The notes under the pieces: generated by a model
The model's input: the letters and a program-made list of their open reading frames with translations, nothing else
Databases searched by the model: none
Told to the model about the DNA's origin: nothing
Translations under genes and position numbers: made by a program
Assembly (NCBI RefSeq): GCF_009864005.1
Contig: NZ_WEZQ01000001.1
Span: 248,001-312,000 of the forward strand
Origin: Furfurilactobacillus milii
GTDB lineage: Bacteria; Bacillota; Bacilli; Lactobacillales; Lactobacillaceae
Length of the DNA stretch: 64,000 nucleotides
Direction of reading: 5' to 3'
Shown here: piece after piece, positions 8,521 to 17,249 of the stretch
Position numbering within the stretch: the stretch's first letter is position 1
How the letters are laid out: each line of letters begins with the position of its first letter

Positions 8521-9117
8521 ATGATTATTTGGACAATTCAGCCCTATGCAGTTTATCAGCAAATTATAAAAACGGGTCATTTTTATAGTGATCCTAAACT
8601 TTCATTCGACTTGAAGGATGCTATTGACTTTCAACGTTCATATCGCTGGATGATTGAACAAATGAGACGGAAAGTGGGCGCTCCAGAAAAAGAGGGAAGT
8701 TACCCTATTTGGGCCTGGTATCGACATGACTATCAACATAAACGTCCAGACTTTAGACGAGTTCGCGACTATTCGGATGAAGTCTGTATAGAATTAGAGA
8801 TTCCAGACAAGAAAGTATTATTGAGTGACTTTGAAGCTTGGCACTATGTATTAAACAATTGGTATTATTCACCTGCAACTAGTGAAACAGAATGGAATCA
8901 AAGCATCGATTGGCTTGATAGTTTGCCTGAAAAAGAACAGCAGCAGGTCAAACATAAATCATGGAATAGAATATTCGATATAACTCCACGTAAAGGAGAA
9001 TGGACTAAAAATGGGGACGTTGTCCAGGCCTGCTTTTGGTCATTAAGTAGAGATCAAATGCGTAAAGTCTGGCGATTACGAAAAGGACAAAAAACTCAGG
9101 AAATTTATGCAATATAA
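8521..9117 (+). CDS. DUF3841 domain protein
   Basis: Protein of 198 residues belonging to the uncharacterised DUF3841 family: opening IIWTIQPYAVYQQI, a YPIWAWY segment near residue 61, a CIELEIPDKKVLLSDFEAWHYVLN block near 88-112, and a C-terminal VQACFWSLSRDQMRKVWRLR stretch. An upstream GTG at 8461 keeps the frame open, but TAGAGG before the ATG at 8521 and family alignment of IWTIQP at the very N-terminus favour 8521. No catalytic site is known. First gene of an accessory block with a toxin-antitoxin-like pair downstream. Confidence 0.78.
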   Translation: MIIWTIQPYAVYQQIIKTGHFYSDPKLSFDLKDAIDFQRSYRWMIEQMRRKVGAPEKEGSYPIWAWYRHDYQHKRPDFRRVRDYSDEVCIELEIPDKKVLLSDFEAWHYVLNNWYYSPATSETEWNQSIDWLDSLPEKEQQQVKHKSWNRIFDITPRKGEWTKNGDVVQACFWSLSRDQMRKVWRLRKGQKTQEIYAI

Positions 9118-9205
9118 TTTAGTCGAAGATATCGTTAAGCAAGATAAGTTTTTGACCAACAACATCTAATAGCGCAAAGCATGAAAAACAAAAGGAGCTG
9201 AATTA

Positions 9206-10768
9206 ATGAAAGACTCGAACGACAAACTATTAAAATACTGGCCAATCTTTGAAGAATTTGACGAATATACTGACTTTGCTGGCTATCCAACACAGGCTTT
9301 AAAGGAGTCAATAAGATATTTTGGCGAAATGATGAGCCACATCACACAAAAGCCTGTTTCCAAATGGACTGTAAAAATAATTATGCGTGGAATAACGGAA
9401 TTTGTTGAGGAGGCTGAGGCTGATCCAGATGAGGAATCGGTAACAATACTGATTTTAACCTACGACATTATCACGGCTTATATGCGTTGTTTATCCGTTC
9501 ATCGGTTAATAGAGGCAAACTTGGACGACTTAAGGGCATCTCTGAATGACTTTGAAAAGCGACATGGGCTGAAAGGACCAGTGTTAGATCCGTCGGTATT
9601 TCAAGAACCACGGTCTGTCATAGAAGACCCGAATTTACCTCAGTGGTTGGATTATGTGGCACGTGATATTACAGGCTATACCAGTGAATGGTTACGAGAT
9701 TATTTTGAAAGCAACGTTTGGAAGCACCGAAAAAATAAAATTTCTCGTGATTTAGTCGAGACTGCTTTCACAACTCTGGTTGAAAAAGGCTACGATGTCT
9801 ATCGTAAGACGCCGAAGACGTGGACCAAAACTGCTATAACAGGTGTATTAACGGGTTATTTTGTTTCTAATATGACGTTGACTCCTGAAGAGTATCGTCA
9901 GGTGGCCCCCGCGATAACACCGTTGCTGGCGTTTGTGGCAGATCAAGGTTGGCTAAATGAAAAAAGAGCTAGTAATTACCAACGTTACATTAACGAAGCC
10001 GCATCCGTAATGATTGAACTGGCAGAGGATCCGCTAAATTCTAGCCCTGCAAAAATGTTAGGTCAGGCGTTACTAGAGAATGGTGTGGATCTTAACGATT
10101 CCGATGCTGTACAAAAATTCATTGAGCAAGTTAACGAAAATGGCGGCGTTGACAGCCTGTATGGCGACGATGATCAATTGTTTGACGATGAGGATGGTAT
10201 TCCGAATGATCTTGTTCAGTTATTGGATAATCCCAAACAATTAACCGAAGCGGCTAAAGTGTATGATCCAGATCCTGAACGGGATTATTTGAATGATGCG
10301 CATCGTCCAGCTGCCAGCGGTTGGCGAAAATCTAGAGCTGTCGAAACGCACCAATTGGCAGTCGAAACTGGAATTCGGCTATGGTTGCAACGTGCACAAT
10401 ACGCTATTCCAAAGACGTTTGAGACAACAGACCTAATGTTTGCTGTGACGGATTTCATGGATGTTTTGTATGCTCGAAACTTAGTAACTCCGAGTCAGTG
10501 GACAGTAGCGGCGTTAAAAGAGATTGGCCAATGGTATGAAAGGACTCAAACCGTTAAGGACTATCGAGATATGCAAGTCGTGATTGCTGGCGTCATCGGT
10601 GTATTAAGGTCGACCGATGTGATATCACAAAAGCAATCTATTCAGTTAACCGCGGCCTTCAATGGCGAGAAGATTCCTGATGTCGGTGGACCCCAAAAGG
10701 TGACTGGTAAGGTCATGTCGATGAAACAGGCACGGAAATTGTTAAAGAATAAGCGGCGTAAACGTTGA
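9206..10768 (+). CDS. Unknown 520-residue protein with three internal repeats
   Basis: Not recognised as any named family. It looks all-helical and acidic. Three segments of roughly 65-100 residues can be lined up by a Trp-Thr pair, an Ile/Leu about six residues on, an aromatic (Tyr/Phe), and a later Tyr and Ile: about 50-120 (SKWTVKIIMRGITEF), 205-275 (KTWTKTAITGVLTGYF) and 420-490 (SQWTVAALKEIGQWY). A very acidic linker (DDDQLFDDEDG, about 323-333) separates repeats 2 and 3, and the tail is strongly basic (KQARKLLKNKRRKR), which suggests nucleic-acid binding. Start ATG follows AAAGGAG. Lies between DUF3841 and the IrrE-DUF4411 pair on the same strand. Confidence 0.8.
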   Translation: MKDSNDKLLKYWPIFEEFDEYTDFAGYPTQALKESIRYFGEMMSHITQKPVSKWTVKIIMRGITEFVEEAEADPDEESVTILILTYDIITAYMRCLSVHRLIEANLDDLRASLNDFEKRHGLKGPVLDPSVFQEPRSVIEDPNLPQWLDYVARDITGYTSEWLRDYFESNVWKHRKNKISRDLVETAFTTLVEKGYDVYRKTPKTWTKTAITGVLTGYFVSNMTLTPEEYRQVAPAITPLLAFVADQGWLNEKRASNYQRYINEAASVMIELAEDPLNSSPAKMLGQALLENGVDLNDSDAVQKFIEQVNENGGVDSLYGDDDQLFDDEDGIPNDLVQLLDNPKQLTEAAKVYDPDPERDYLNDAHRPAASGWRKSRAVETHQLAVETGIRLWLQRAQYAIPKTFETTDLMFAVTDFMDVLYARNLVTPSQWTVAALKEIGQWYERTQTVKDYRDMQVVIAGVIGVLRSTDVISQKQSIQLTAAFNGEKIPDVGGPQKVTGKVMSMKQARKLLKNKRRKR

Positions 10769-10796
10769 TGTATAAATAACTTTATATAGGCGTTAC

Positions 10797-10829
10797 CTGT
10801 CGACAGCTTTGCGTTTTGCCCAGTATAAT
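10797..10829 (+). promoter_or_regulatory. Promoter with palindromic -35 for the ImmA/IrrE-DUF4411 pair
   Basis: TCGACA (10800-10805), 18-base spacer, TATAAT (10824-10829). The -35 lies inside a perfect 10-bp palindrome CTGTCGACAG (10797-10806), a likely operator for self-repression by the Xre-like first gene product. Confidence 0.55.
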
Positions 10830-10856
10830 AACAAGTGAAGAAAGGAGGGTGTCAGA

Positions 10857-11963
10857 ATGACAGTAAGTCGAATTGAAGTGAAATCTTCGTTAGTCGATTG
10901 GGCTTTTTCAGTGACAGATGTAAATAAAGATGCAATTGAATCAGTTATTAGTAAGTTTAGATGGCTTCAAGAAGACAGTGACACGTATCTTAAGCCGACC
11001 ATTAAGCAACTGGCAGATTTTGCTGTGCGACTGCATGTTCCGTTTGGCAACCTTCTTTTAAGCGAGCCACCTAAAACAGAGGCAATGAAGTTGGCCTTTC
11101 GGACTGAAAAAAATGCGCCGGCACAAGTTAGCTTAACCGTTCGGGACGTTATCTACGAAATGAAACGAAAGCAGGCTTGGTTTAGAGAGGAAAGCGGTCT
11201 TGCGAATGAAAAGCTGACGTTTATTGGGAGTGCCGCTGGCTTTGATAGAGATGAGACATTAAGTGTTGTGTCTAATCTGTTACGATTAAATCACTTTAGA
11301 ACTGCTCGAGAATTATATAGTGATTTACGAAATCAATTTGCCCATCTTGGAATTTTAAATATGCAAAAAGGTGGTGCTGGCCTAGGTGTAAATCGACCGT
11401 TGGATGTAAAAGAAATGCGTGCATTTGTTCTGCTGGATGATTTTGCACCACTCATATTTATCAATGAAGAGGATAGTTATACAGCGAGAGTCTTTTCACT
11501 TGTTCATGAATTTATTCACTTGTTACATGGAACTGATGAGCTACTTAGTGAACAGGAAAATGATGTTGTTGAAGAACAAAATATAAACAAAGTTGTCGCT
11601 GCATTCCTAATGCCTGAAGGCGAATTTACTCAACGTTTTAATAAAACGGATGTGGCTCAGGTTGGACGATACTTCAATGCGAGTCCTGAAACAGTTGCAA
11701 TTCGAGCTCAGGAAATCGGGCTCATAAAAAACACAAATGAAATTCGCTTACCAGTGGTACAGGACAAGTTAAAGAAATCTACTGGTGGTAATCCATATAA
11801 CACGGCACTTAGTTTGAATGATCAGCGCTATATGAATGCTGTTGTAGTTGCCCAAGATAGCGGGTTAGTGCAACCAACACGTGCTGCATCGCTGATTGGG
11901 ATCAGTTATAAGATGTTAGATAAGACAGTTGAAAACTTCAATGAACGTGAGGCCACAGCATGA
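10857..11963 (+). CDS. ImmA/IrrE (COG2856) metallopeptidase-domain protein, antitoxin-like
   Basis: Protein of 368 residues with an N-terminal Xre-like helix-turn-helix region (about 1-75; IKQLADFAVRLHVPFGNLL) and a C-terminal Gluzincin-type domain with HEFIH at about 221-225 (HExxH). Xre-COG2856 proteins are known partners of DUF4411 (PIN-fold) toxins, and here a DUF4411 frame begins in an ATGA overlap with this gene's stop (ATG at 11960, TGA at 11961-11963). Start ATG has AAAGGAGG about 8 bases upstream. It may both repress its promoter (palindrome at 10797) and neutralise the toxin; some relatives instead cleave a repressor. Confidence 0.88.
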   Translation: MTVSRIEVKSSLVDWAFSVTDVNKDAIESVISKFRWLQEDSDTYLKPTIKQLADFAVRLHVPFGNLLLSEPPKTEAMKLAFRTEKNAPAQVSLTVRDVIYEMKRKQAWFREESGLANEKLTFIGSAAGFDRDETLSVVSNLLRLNHFRTARELYSDLRNQFAHLGILNMQKGGAGLGVNRPLDVKEMRAFVLLDDFAPLIFINEEDSYTARVFSLVHEFIHLLHGTDELLSEQENDVVEEQNINKVVAAFLMPEGEFTQRFNKTDVAQVGRYFNASPETVAIRAQEIGLIKNTNEIRLPVVQDKLKKSTGGNPYNTALSLNDQRYMNAVVVAQDSGLVQPTRAASLIGISYKMLDKTVENFNEREATA

Positions 11964-12455
11964 CCGGTTATTTGGTGGATTCGAACATCCTGATTAATTC
12001 AAATCGATATTATCGACAACAATATTTTCCCGTTGTCTGGACCTTTTTTTAGACAAATGCCAAACTTCTATATGATTGGTCAGGTTTTCAAAGAGTTAGA
12101 ATCAAAAAATGATGAACTGAGTGACTGGATCAAAAAGAATTACCTGAATAATACTGTATCTGTTGATGATTGTATCCCAGAATATGTCAAAGTTACTGAA
12201 TACGTTTCACAATCCAATCTGTGGACAGCAGCGGGTTACGAAGAATGGACAATGAAATATGAAAAAGCGGATCCGTGGTTAATTGCTTCTGCGATGAAGC
12301 ATTCATACACAATTATCACGGATGAAAGAGATACAGGACCAAACGGCAACAGAACAGATAATGAACCTAAAATTCCGTTTGTAGCGAAGCATTTTAACGT
12401 TCCGACAATTAACTTTTGGGATTTTCTATCTGCAAATCATTTTATTGCAAAGTGA
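11960..12455 (+). pseudogene. DUF4411 (PIN-fold) toxin gene, frameshifted at a T7 tract
   Basis: From the ATG at 11960 the frame reads MTGYLVDSNILINSNRYY, the expected DUF4411/PIN N-terminus with the first acidic residue, and stops at TAG 12050-12052 right after seven T (12044-12050). Dropping one T joins it to the rest of the family sequence (from RQMPNFYMIGQVFKELESK to the end), giving 164 residues, the usual family length. Other PIN acidic positions remain: KELE, EKADPWL, ITDERD. So the gene is full length apart from one base. A remnant frame opening at TTG 12033 would lack the first catalytic Asp. It may be a dead gene, a phase-variable one, a slippage-expressed one, or a homopolymer sequencing error. 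Confidence 0.82.
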
Positions 12456-12482
12456 CTTCCGGCATAACTTGATGACATTTTA

Positions 12483-12528
12483 AAACAGGTGCTGATGAGT
12501 GTAACGTTTATCTCATCAGCACCTGTTT
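12483..12528. terminator. Bidirectional terminator between DUF4411 and DUF2075 genes
   Basis: Perfect 17-bp stem (12483-12499 with 12512-12528) and 12-base loop between two convergent genes, with A-rich and T-rich flanks. Confidence 0.88.
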
Positions 12529-12531
12529 AAG

Positions 12532-13701
12532 TTATTTACCATTTTCGTACAAATCCACAAGTCGTTTCCGCAACGCATCATCGTACGCGGTCAAGTACAA
12601 GCCGTATTTCCCACGCTTCATCAGCACGTTCAACACGTCAGCGATGAACTTCTTGTACTCGTCACGGGAGAACTTCATGTCCTTACGTTTCTTGAAGACT
12701 TCTTTATGTGAATATTTTTCAGGAATCACTGTCATTGTGTCCGTTTTGGGGTCGTAACCAAACGACGGACCGATAATCATACCAACGTAATTGAGGTCGA
12801 AACCCTGGAGGGTATAAATCGTACCCACTTGGGTAATCGATCCTTCACGTTTGGCCCAGTGTGTCCGTTGAGGGTCCCATTCATCCCATGGCAAACTGAA
12901 GGAATCCATTTCCACGTTGTGTCGTCCGTCGATTCGGCGGAAGCCAGAGGTAGCAACCATCCGGCTCATACCGACCTCTTTGTTACGTTTCTTAATGGTT
13001 TCAAACATCTCACCGGCGGTATCGAACACTTTGAACTTGAAGTCACTGTTATTCGGGAATGGCTTCATCGGTTTTTCTTCGGTCAGATCGTCCATCCAGG
13101 CAACTTGTTCATCGCTAGCGACCATCCGGTACTGGAAGTTCATATCAAACGTTTTGTGGGGATGGTTACCGATAGTTTTCAGTAATAAATCGCGATCCCA
13201 ATACATTTTTGATTGGAATACTTGGTCGAAATCATAAACAACGACGACTACTTTGGCTAAGTTCATCAAGTCAGTTAGCTGATTTTGACCGCGGTAGTGA
13301 GCGTAGGGTTCGGATTTTGAATATAAAAGGTGGGCTTCATCAACAAAGATGATGTCATACTTCTTGTTGTGCTTTTGGGCATCATTAATAAGCGATGTTG
13401 GTCGGCGAATTGTGTTTACCTTCATGTTGGGAATCGATTCTGCGATATCCTGATAGGCTTTATACAACTCAGGATGGTTAACAACTAACGATGTCTTGTA
13501 ATGATTATCCGTCATGTATTGGCGAACTAGTTCCATGAGAACCACAGATTTACCGGTGCCAGCTGCACCTTCAATAATGGCAACGGAAGATGGTTTTGTG
13601 GTAAGCCCCTGTTTGATGTAGTTATTGATGTTTGTAATCACAGATTTCTGATCGTCTGAAAGATCGTCGACGAAAAATTGTGCTTTTAATATTTCGTTCA
13701 T
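12532..13701 (-). CDS. DUF2075 (Schlafen-like/SF1 helicase-type) P-loop protein
   Basis: Protein of 389 residues with the DUF2075 P-loop ATPase/helicase core. Walker A is EGAAGTGKSVV (about 44-54), Walker B is IIFVDEAHLL (about 116-125), and later superfamily-1-like motifs appear as QYRM (about 190), SGFRR and IYTLQGFDLNYVGMIIG (about 288-304). The family is found in restriction and defence neighbourhoods and related to the Schlafen group 3 helicase domain; the substrate is unknown. No nuclease domain is fused here. Start ATG with GGAG upstream. It closes the accessory block between rlmH and the EF-G-like gene. The 222 bases to the next gene hold a GC-rich CGGG/CCCG inverted repeat (about 13733-13750) and nothing else clear. 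Confidence 0.85.
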   Translation of the reverse strand: MNEILKAQFFVDDLSDDQKSVITNINNYIKQGLTTKPSSVAIIEGAAGTGKSVVLMELVRQYMTDNHYKTSLVVNHPELYKAYQDIAESIPNMKVNTIRRPTSLINDAQKHNKKYDIIFVDEAHLLYSKSEPYAHYRGQNQLTDLMNLAKVVVVVYDFDQVFQSKMYWDRDLLLKTIGNHPHKTFDMNFQYRMVASDEQVAWMDDLTEEKPMKPFPNNSDFKFKVFDTAGEMFETIKKRNKEVGMSRMVATSGFRRIDGRHNVEMDSFSLPWDEWDPQRTHWAKREGSITQVGTIYTLQGFDLNYVGMIIGPSFGYDPKTDTMTVIPEKYSHKEVFKKRKDMKFSRDEYKKFIADVLNVLMKRGKYGLYLTAYDDALRKRLVDLYENGK

Positions 13702-13923
13702 TAATAGGCTCCTAATTGGTTCGTTATTTTGCGGGCGACGGGTCTACCCGCGACTTAAAATGCTTTAAAACAATATTATACCGCTTAACGTGTGGAGAAA
13801 TCTTACGACTGAACATTCCCATTGCAATCGTTTTTCTGGTCGACTGGGCAAATAAAGTTGATTATCAGCCGAGGCATTATTAAAGTTGTTATGTAAGAAC
13901 ACAAGTTATAAGGAGGTCACCAC

Positions 13924-15870
13924 ATGAAACACATTGTTGCCGGCGTCGTGGCGCACGTGGATGCAGGGAAAACGACCCTGTCGGAGGCGTTACTTTATAA
14001 AACTGGTGCCGTGCGCACATTAGGTCGTGTGGACAATGGGGATGCGTTTTTGGATCCAGACACGTTAGAAAAGCAGCGTGGGATCACTATTTTTTCGCAT
14101 CAGGCCAACCTCCACTACGGTGATTTATCCTTAACATTACTGGACAGTCCCGGCCACGTTGACTTTGCCGCGCAAACGGAACAGATTTTACCGGTCCTCG
14201 ATTATGCCATCCTAGTCGTCTCAGCTACTGATGGCGTTCAGGGATATACACAAACATTGTGGCGTTTATTAAAACGGTACCATGTGCCGACACTCATTTT
14301 CGTGAACAAAATGGACGCAGATGGTGTGGACCGTGAGGCTATTCTCCAACAGTTACAAACGGAATTAGCGCCAGGCTGCCTGCCGTTTGACTGGGACGGT
14401 GATGTTAATTCGATGCCAGAGGAAACCGCCGAGGCCATCGCATTACAAGATGAAACGGTCCTCGACGATTACTTAAATGGGACACCATTATCAACATCAA
14501 CGATTCAAAACATGATTCAGCGACGTGAAGTCTTTCCCTGTTTCTTTGGATCAGGTCTTAAGATGACCGGCATTGATACATTGTTGGATGGTCTGTCACG
14601 TTGGACGCTTGAGTCAGAACCAGCGGCCGAATTTGGTGCGCGAGTATTCAAAATTTCTCACGATGAAAAGGGTGAACGGTTAACTTGGGTTCGCGTGACC
14701 GGCGGCGTGTTGAAAACGAAGGCAGAGGTCTTACCTGATCAGAAAGCCAACCAATTACGTGTTTATAATGGTGGCAAGAGTCAGATGGTTTCTGAAATCT
14801 CAGCGGGTGGCGTCGGCGTCATTCTCGGTTTAACCGATACGCGGCCTGGTCAAGGTCTCGGTGCTGCCGCAAATAGTCCGGCGCCGTTGCTACAACCGGT
14901 TTTGAACTATGCGGTCAAGTTGAATGGTGTGGATGCACATGCCTGCCTAACCGCGTTGCGCCAACTTGAGGACGAGGATCCACAATTACATGTGACTTGG
15001 TCCGAGCAGGTTCAAGAAATTCGTGTTCAAATCATGGGTCCAATTCAGTTAGAAGTCTTGCAGGAACAATTAAAGACTCGTTTCAACCTTGTTATCAGTT
15101 TTGGCGAAGGCAGCATCTTGTATCGTGAAACAATTACTGAACCAGTTGAGGGCGTCGGCCACTTTGAACCGCTGCGTCATTATGCGGAGGTTCATTTGCA
15201 GATGACACCAGCTGAACCTGGCAGCGGAATGATGTTTGACACAGACTGTCCGGTCGATGTCCTCGGCAAGAACTGGCAGCATCAAGTGTTGACCAGCCTA
15301 CAGGCTAAAGAGCACCTAGGCGTTCTGATTGGTGCACCAATGACGGATATGCGCATTACGTTAATCACAGGCAAAGCCAGCATCGTGCACTCAGTTGGCG
15401 GCGATTTTCGTGAGGCGACGTGGCGCGCAGTCCGTCAGGGTCTCATGATGTTGTTGGCAAACGGTGGTGACCAGTTGCTGGAGCCTTGGTACCAGTTCCG
15501 TTTGACAGTTGATGGTGATAATGTTGGCCGTGCGATGACCGACATTCAGCGGATGCATGGGTCGTTTGAGACGCCCACGACAAACGGCGCCAACACCATT
15601 TTAAGTGGTGTGGCGCCGGTATCTGAAATGCAAGATTATGCCCGAACTGTCCAAGCCTATACGCATGGTCTGGGGCAGCTCGAATGTGTTGTCGATGGAT
15701 ACCGTCCATGTCATAATGCGGATGAAGTGATCGCTGACGCAGATTATCATCCGGTTAGTGATCTTGAAAATACACCAGATTCTGTATTTTGTGCACATGG
15801 TGCGGGATATCCAGTGGCATGGGCTCAGGTTCCGACCGCGGCTCACGTGCCTTACGTGATGGATCATTAA
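13924..15870 (+). CDS. EF-G-like GTPase of the tetracycline ribosomal-protection family
   Basis: Translation GTPase of 648 residues with the layout of TetM/TetO proteins: G1 AHVDAGKTT (10-18), G2 RGITIF near 55, G3 DSPGH near 76, G4 NKMD near 130, G5 SGLKM near 200, then EF-G domains II-V. TetM-type proteins bind the ribosome and displace tetracycline. It is a chromosomal, distant member: it lacks mobile-element surroundings and the resistance-class identity cannot be judged by eye, so an unrelated ribosome-rescue role is as likely. Start ATG with AAGGAGGT 7-8 bases upstream. It abuts the convergent yaaA with no gap. Confidence 0.85.
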   Translation: MKHIVAGVVAHVDAGKTTLSEALLYKTGAVRTLGRVDNGDAFLDPDTLEKQRGITIFSHQANLHYGDLSLTLLDSPGHVDFAAQTEQILPVLDYAILVVSATDGVQGYTQTLWRLLKRYHVPTLIFVNKMDADGVDREAILQQLQTELAPGCLPFDWDGDVNSMPEETAEAIALQDETVLDDYLNGTPLSTSTIQNMIQRREVFPCFFGSGLKMTGIDTLLDGLSRWTLESEPAAEFGARVFKISHDEKGERLTWVRVTGGVLKTKAEVLPDQKANQLRVYNGGKSQMVSEISAGGVGVILGLTDTRPGQGLGAAANSPAPLLQPVLNYAVKLNGVDAHACLTALRQLEDEDPQLHVTWSEQVQEIRVQIMGPIQLEVLQEQLKTRFNLVISFGEGSILYRETITEPVEGVGHFEPLRHYAEVHLQMTPAEPGSGMMFDTDCPVDVLGKNWQHQVLTSLQAKEHLGVLIGAPMTDMRITLITGKASIVHSVGGDFREATWRAVRQGLMMLLANGGDQLLEPWYQFRLTVDGDNVGRAMTDIQRMHGSFETPTTNGANTILSGVAPVSEMQDYARTVQAYTHGLGQLECVVDGYRPCHNADEVIADADYHPVSDLENTPDSVFCAHGAGYPVAWAQVPTAAHVPYVMDH

Positions 15871-16617
15871 TCAGTCTTGTTTTAAGAAGACGAGAGTCGT
15901 TTCATCGGAACGTTTGGCATCAAACCGATAGTTCAACCGGTTAAATTGTTTCAAATCACTAAGTTCATGAATATCATTTTCAGCTAAAAAACGAACCATC
16001 TCACCCCGTGCCATTTTTGCGAATGTGGCACGGGTTTTTAGTTTGCCGTCGACGAGGTGGCCGAAGACAACATTGATCAACGGTTCAGCAGGAATTAAAT
16101 AACGCTGAACCGTTTTTGTGTATTCCTGTGAGGCGAGGTTAATTAACGGTTCATGATGCAGCCCCAGACCACGTTCAGGCTTGTTACCCCAAAAGTCATA
16201 CAGATTCTTGTGGTTTGCCACATGAAGGGGTGCCTGCATTTCCAGGCGGTAGGGCGCAACGCCATCAAACGGACGCAGCACCCCGTAGAAACCAGACAGA
16301 ATCCGCAAATGATCCTGCACGTATTGCAATGCGTGCGCCGTAAATACACTGGGTGCCATGTACTGATACTGAATGCCGGAGTAAGCCACCAGCGCAGGCG
16401 TTAACTGATGTTTGAGATTGATTTGCTGTAATTGTTGGTAGGCCTGTTGAGCGATTTTGTCGCTACAATGCCAAAGCTGATGCAGTTCTTCGTAACTCAT
16501 TGATTGCAACGTTTGCAAAATTTCCTGCGTTTGTGGTAGGAATTGCGGTAAGGATGAAATATCGAAACTGTCTGAATCAATGGTCATTTTCTTAGCTGGT
16601 GAAATGATTATCTTCAT
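15871..16617 (-). CDS. yaaA: Peroxide stress protein YaaA (DUF328/UPF0246)
   Basis: Member of the YaaA family, 248 residues, normal length. In E. coli YaaA lowers free intracellular iron and protects DNA and protein during hydrogen peroxide stress; the fold binds DNA. Family marks are the N-terminal MKIIISPAKKM, AYSGIQYQYM near 79 and LSGFYGVLRPFDGVAPYRLEM near 106-126 (split around GVLRPFDGVAPYRLEM), and the C-terminal ARGEMVRFLAEN. Its stop codon abuts the stop of the EF-G-like gene on the other strand. Start ATG has AAAGGG upstream. Confidence 0.95.
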   Translation of the reverse strand: MKIIISPAKKMTIDSDSFDISSLPQFLPQTQEILQTLQSMSYEELHQLWHCSDKIAQQAYQQLQQINLKHQLTPALVAYSGIQYQYMAPSVFTAHALQYVQDHLRILSGFYGVLRPFDGVAPYRLEMQAPLHVANHKNLYDFWGNKPERGLGLHHEPLINLASQEYTKTVQRYLIPAEPLINVVFGHLVDGKLKTRATFAKMARGEMVRFLAENDIHELSDLKQFNRLNYRFDAKRSDETTLVFLKQD

Positions 16618-16797
16618 GTCAGACCCTTTACTTTTAAATGCTGTTTTGTAAATGATAGCAGGTTTTTTCGTCCGATATTGCCATCATTCAAGCGTAAATA
16701 TTTGTGCGGAAATTATATTTCAAACGAACATATTGGTTTGAACTGCGTATGTTAATGTAACTGGTTTTAGTAGCAGTGGATCAGTGAATTTTATTAA

Positions 16798-16836
16798 TTG
16801 ACAGGTACGATTGAACCGTATATTCTATAATCGTAC
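16798..16836 (+). promoter_or_regulatory. Promoter and inverted-repeat operator of the HigBA-type pair
   Basis: TTGACA (16798-16803), 17-base spacer, TATTCT (16821-16826). A perfect 8-bp inverted repeat GTACGATT / AATCGTAC (16805-16812 and 16829-16836, centre to centre 24 bp) brackets the -10 box, the usual place for a toxin-antitoxin autorepression site. Confidence 0.6.
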
Positions 16837-16859
16837 TTCGGCAATGAACTGGAGTATGG

Positions 16860-17249
16860 ATGGAACATCAGAAGATTCACTTTATTTACCCAAAGCTTTT
16901 TATAAAGAGATGGCAACAGTTAAACTTGAGTTTGCTCGATAAAGGTCGACTGGAGAGAAACATTACGCACTTCTTTAATAGTAGTCCCGAGAATAATAAT
17001 GGGAGAAGATTTCCAGGTAATATCATTCGTGGCACTGGTGGTGCCTATAAACTCAGATTCTCGTCAATAGCCAGTAATCAAGGTCAAAGTGGTAGCTACC
17101 GAGTTATTTATTTCGTGGTTGCAGGTAGTCAGGTAATCTTTTTAGAAATGTATCAAAAGAATCGGCAAGAATCCTTGAGCGATGCAAAAAAACAAGAGAT
17201 TCGAAAGATGATTAGTCTGATAAGGGAGGTAAATGAATCAGATGAGTAA
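16860..17249 (+). CDS. RelE/HigB-type toxin
   Basis: Protein of 129 residues in the RelE/ParE superfamily fold: an N-terminal helical part, then GNIIRGTGGAYKLRFSS (about 54-70), GSYRVIYFVV (about 80-89) and IFLEMYQKNRQESLSD (about 94-109). The core GxxRxxR / YRVIYF / Y.K pattern is that of ribosome-dependent mRNA endonucleases. It is the first gene of the pair and overlaps the start of a helix-turn-helix gene, the toxin-first order typical of HigBA. Start ATG has GGAG 3-4 bases before an ATGG; acceptable but close. Confidence 0.82.
   Translation: MEHQKIHFIYPKLFIKRWQQLNLSLLDKGRLERNITHFFNSSPENNNGRRFPGNIIRGTGGAYKLRFSSIASNQGQSGSYRVIYFVVAGSQVIFLEMYQKNRQESLSDAKKQEIRKMISLIREVNESDE

Noticed and set aside
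7814-13701. Calling an SCC element
   Set aside because: No ccrA/B/C recombinase gene and no second att sequence were found in the window.
13924-15870. Calling the gene a tetracycline resistance determinant
   Set aside because: It is a distant chromosomal member without mobile context; resistance cannot be judged from sequence by eye.
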